Assembly: GCA_002327305.1 (NCBI GenBank)
Contig: DCUZ01000067.1
Coordinates: forward strand, 1 to 21,575
Direction of reading: 5' to 3'
Origin: Holophagales bacterium UBA2201
GTDB lineage: Bacteria; Acidobacteriota; Thermoanaerobaculia; UBA2201
DNA length: 21,575 nt
Part shown: positions 20,085 to 21,575 of the stretch, piece after piece
Layout: every line of letters begins with the position of its first letter
How positions within the stretch are numbered: position 1 is the first letter of the stretch
Made by a program: the position numbers and the translations under genes
The notes under the pieces: model-generated
Database searches by the model: none
What the model was told of the DNA's origin: nothing
Seen by the model: only the letters and a program-made list of their open reading frames with translations

Positions 20085-21514
20085 ACGGCCATTTCTCCGG
20101 TCCTCCGGACACCGGAGAATTGATCCGCATCCGGCTGGCCGCAGTGGAGTCGGCCGCGGGGCCCGAGGAGCGGACGGATGCCATCTGCCGCCTGGTGGCC
20201 TGCCTGGCGGAGGATTTCATCTTCATCGTCCGGGCCGATTTCACCGTGGAGTTCGTCAATCCCTGCGCCGCGGCGGCATTCCAAAGCCGCCCCGAGGACC
20301 TCATCGGGAAAAAACTCAACGATCTATTCCCCTCGGATGATCTGGAGCGGATGAAGGGCAACCTCACCCGCGTGATTGAGAGCGGAGAGATGCTGACCGT
20401 GGAGGAGGCCTTCACGCGGTTTCCCAGGCAGAACCGGTGGCAGAACTCCCGTCTCATCCCCATCCATCGGGACGGCCTGGTGTGGGGCGTCCTGGGCATC
20501 TCCCGCGACGTCACCCCCTTCAAGCAGGCCGAAGCGGCGGTGCGGGATTCGGAGTGCCGCTACCGCAACCTCTTCGAGCGCAACGTGGCCGGGGTGTTCC
20601 GGTGCGACCTGTCGGGAATGGTCCTCATGGCCAATCCCGCCCTCCACGAACTGGCGGGCCTTCCGGCGGGCGAGACCCTGGTCGGACGGGACCTCTTCGC
20701 CATGGTCCGGGATCCGGCCGACATCGGGCGCCTGATGGCGAAACTGAAGACCACCGGGAGCCTCATGGGGGAGGAGGTGGCCACGGTCCGCGCGGACGGA
20801 ATGCCGGCCTGGAAATTGATCAACGCCAATCTGATCGAGGACGACACCGGCCATGGCCCCTGTATCGAGGGGACCATCCTCGACATCACGGAGCGCAAGC
20901 AGGCGCACGACCATCTGCGGTCGGACTACAAGCGCCAGCGCAAGGCGATGGAGGGGATCATCCGGGCCATGGCGCTGACCGTCGAACTGCGCGACCCCCA
21001 CACGGCGGGACACGAACAGCGGGTCAGCCGGCTCGCCGCCGCCATCGCGGAGGCGATGGGGATGTCCGAAGAGACGGTCGAGGGCATCCGGATGACCGCC
21101 ATCATCCACGACATCGGGAAGATCTACATTCCCGCCGAGATCCTTTCCAAACCCGGCCGGCTGACCGATTTGGAGTACCGTCTCATCCAGATGCACCCCC
21201 AGGTCTCCTTCGACATCCTCAAGGTCATCGACTTCCCCTGGCCCGTGGCGGCCATCGTCCTCCAGCACCACGAGCGCCTCGACGGGTCCGGGTACCCTCA
21301 AGGATTGAAGGCGGAGCACATCCGGCCCGAAGCGCGGGTCCTGGCGGTGGCCGACGTGGTGGAGGCCATGACCTCCCACCGCCCCTACCGGCCGGCCCCC
21401 GGGCTGGAAGCCGCCCTGCGGGAGATCGAGGAGTTCCGGGGGGCGCGGTACGACGCGGATGCGGTGGACGCCGCCCTCGCCCTGTTCCGCGAAAACCGTT
21501 TCGCTTTCGAATAG
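20081..21514 (+). CDS. PAS-PAS-HD-GYP cyclic-di-GMP phosphodiesterase (paralogue)
   Basis: The 477-residue cytoplasmic protein has PAS 1 at about 42-150 (FIFIVRADFTVEFVNPCAAA to GISRDVTPFKQAEA). PAS 2 spans about 160-275 (YRNLFERNVAGVFRCDLSG to EGTILDITERKQAHD). The HD-GYP domain spans about 285-477 with TAGHEQRVSRLA, HDIGK (343-347), HPQVSFDIL, HHERLDGSGYPQGL (GYP 404-406) and VVEAMTSHRPYRP. The domain order, length and catalytic positions match the protein at 12050-13486, and the HD-GYP halves share long blocks (FPWPVA, VADVVEAM), so the two are probably duplicates. The PAS halves differ more, suggesting different inputs. GGGAGGG seven bases upstream supports ATG 20081. No diguanylate cyclase is nearby. 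Confidence 0.93.
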   Translation: MNGHFSGPPDTGELIRIRLAAVESAAGPEERTDAICRLVACLAEDFIFIVRADFTVEFVNPCAAAAFQSRPEDLIGKKLNDLFPSDDLERMKGNLTRVIESGEMLTVEEAFTRFPRQNRWQNSRLIPIHRDGLVWGVLGISRDVTPFKQAEAAVRDSECRYRNLFERNVAGVFRCDLSGMVLMANPALHELAGLPAGETLVGRDLFAMVRDPADIGRLMAKLKTTGSLMGEEVATVRADGMPAWKLINANLIEDDTGHGPCIEGTILDITERKQAHDHLRSDYKRQRKAMEGIIRAMALTVELRDPHTAGHEQRVSRLAAAIAEAMGMSEETVEGIRMTAIIHDIGKIYIPAEILSKPGRLTDLEYRLIQMHPQVSFDILKVIDFPWPVAAIVLQHHERLDGSGYPQGLKAEHIRPEARVLAVADVVEAMTSHRPYRPAPGLEAALREIEEFRGARYDADAVDAALALFRENRFAFE

Positions 21515-21575
21515 CGCCTGCGGCCACAGAGCCGGCCCCACATTTCCAATCTGCGGCATTGAGGGCGGGCGGGAT

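Overview
The window is a GC-rich bacterial chromosome segment with short ATGA/GTGA overlaps between genes, ECF signalling, PAS/HD-GYP c-di-GMP signalling and methylmalonyl-CoA metabolism. An acidobacterium (Holophagae-like or a neighbour) fits best. The main lineage hint is a linker segment, ITVTGQAPVVDATS, that resembles a phrase common in acidobacterial Oar/TonB-type receptors. There is no rRNA or other phylogenetic marker, so this placement is tentative.

Left end (1-1690): a lower-GC accessory patch that reads as the relic of an integron. A truncated tyrosine-recombinase N-terminus on + (from 1388) points away from a leftward array. The array holds a Pc-like promoter (1337-1365), an attI-like core site, a small decayed cassette, an attC-like site (1063-1135), a SAM-methyltransferase cassette (152-898) and a second attC-like fold (28-94). 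A REP-like end lies at 1-21.

Core genes: kbl (glycine C-acetyltransferase, -); a PEGA-domain lipoprotein/periplasmic-type protein (-), divergent from a DUF4870 membrane protein (+); an ECF sigma factor overlapping a zinc-finger anti-sigma protein fused to a YfbK-type von Willebrand A domain (+); an unrecognised polytopic membrane protein (+); a TlpA-like thioredoxin / ABC ATPase / ABC-2 permease operon (+); a PAS-PAS-HD-GYP phosphodiesterase (-); methylmalonyl-CoA mutase large subunit (-), divergent from a branched-chain-type acyl-CoA dehydrogenase (+); nnr and tsaE (-, overlapping); a SAM hydroxide adenosyltransferase (+); and a second PAS-PAS-HD-GYP protein (+) with almost the same length and motif positions as the first.

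Two themes link the spacers. First, almost every intergenic region carries its own degenerate short tandem repeat, usually with a 7-bp period (TAGCCGG, GGGAGAC, TGGAAGC, CCTACGG). Several occur as inverted pairs, and one heptamer (GCGGAAG x4) sits in frame inside the anti-sigma/VWA gene. Second, several genes have a -10 box ending about 7 nt before the ATG and no Shine-Dalgarno, which points to leaderless transcripts. The spacer at 16730-16917 has a promoter, an 11/13-bp closing helix and an intrinsic terminator, but no gene on that strand, so a ~140-nt small RNA is proposed.
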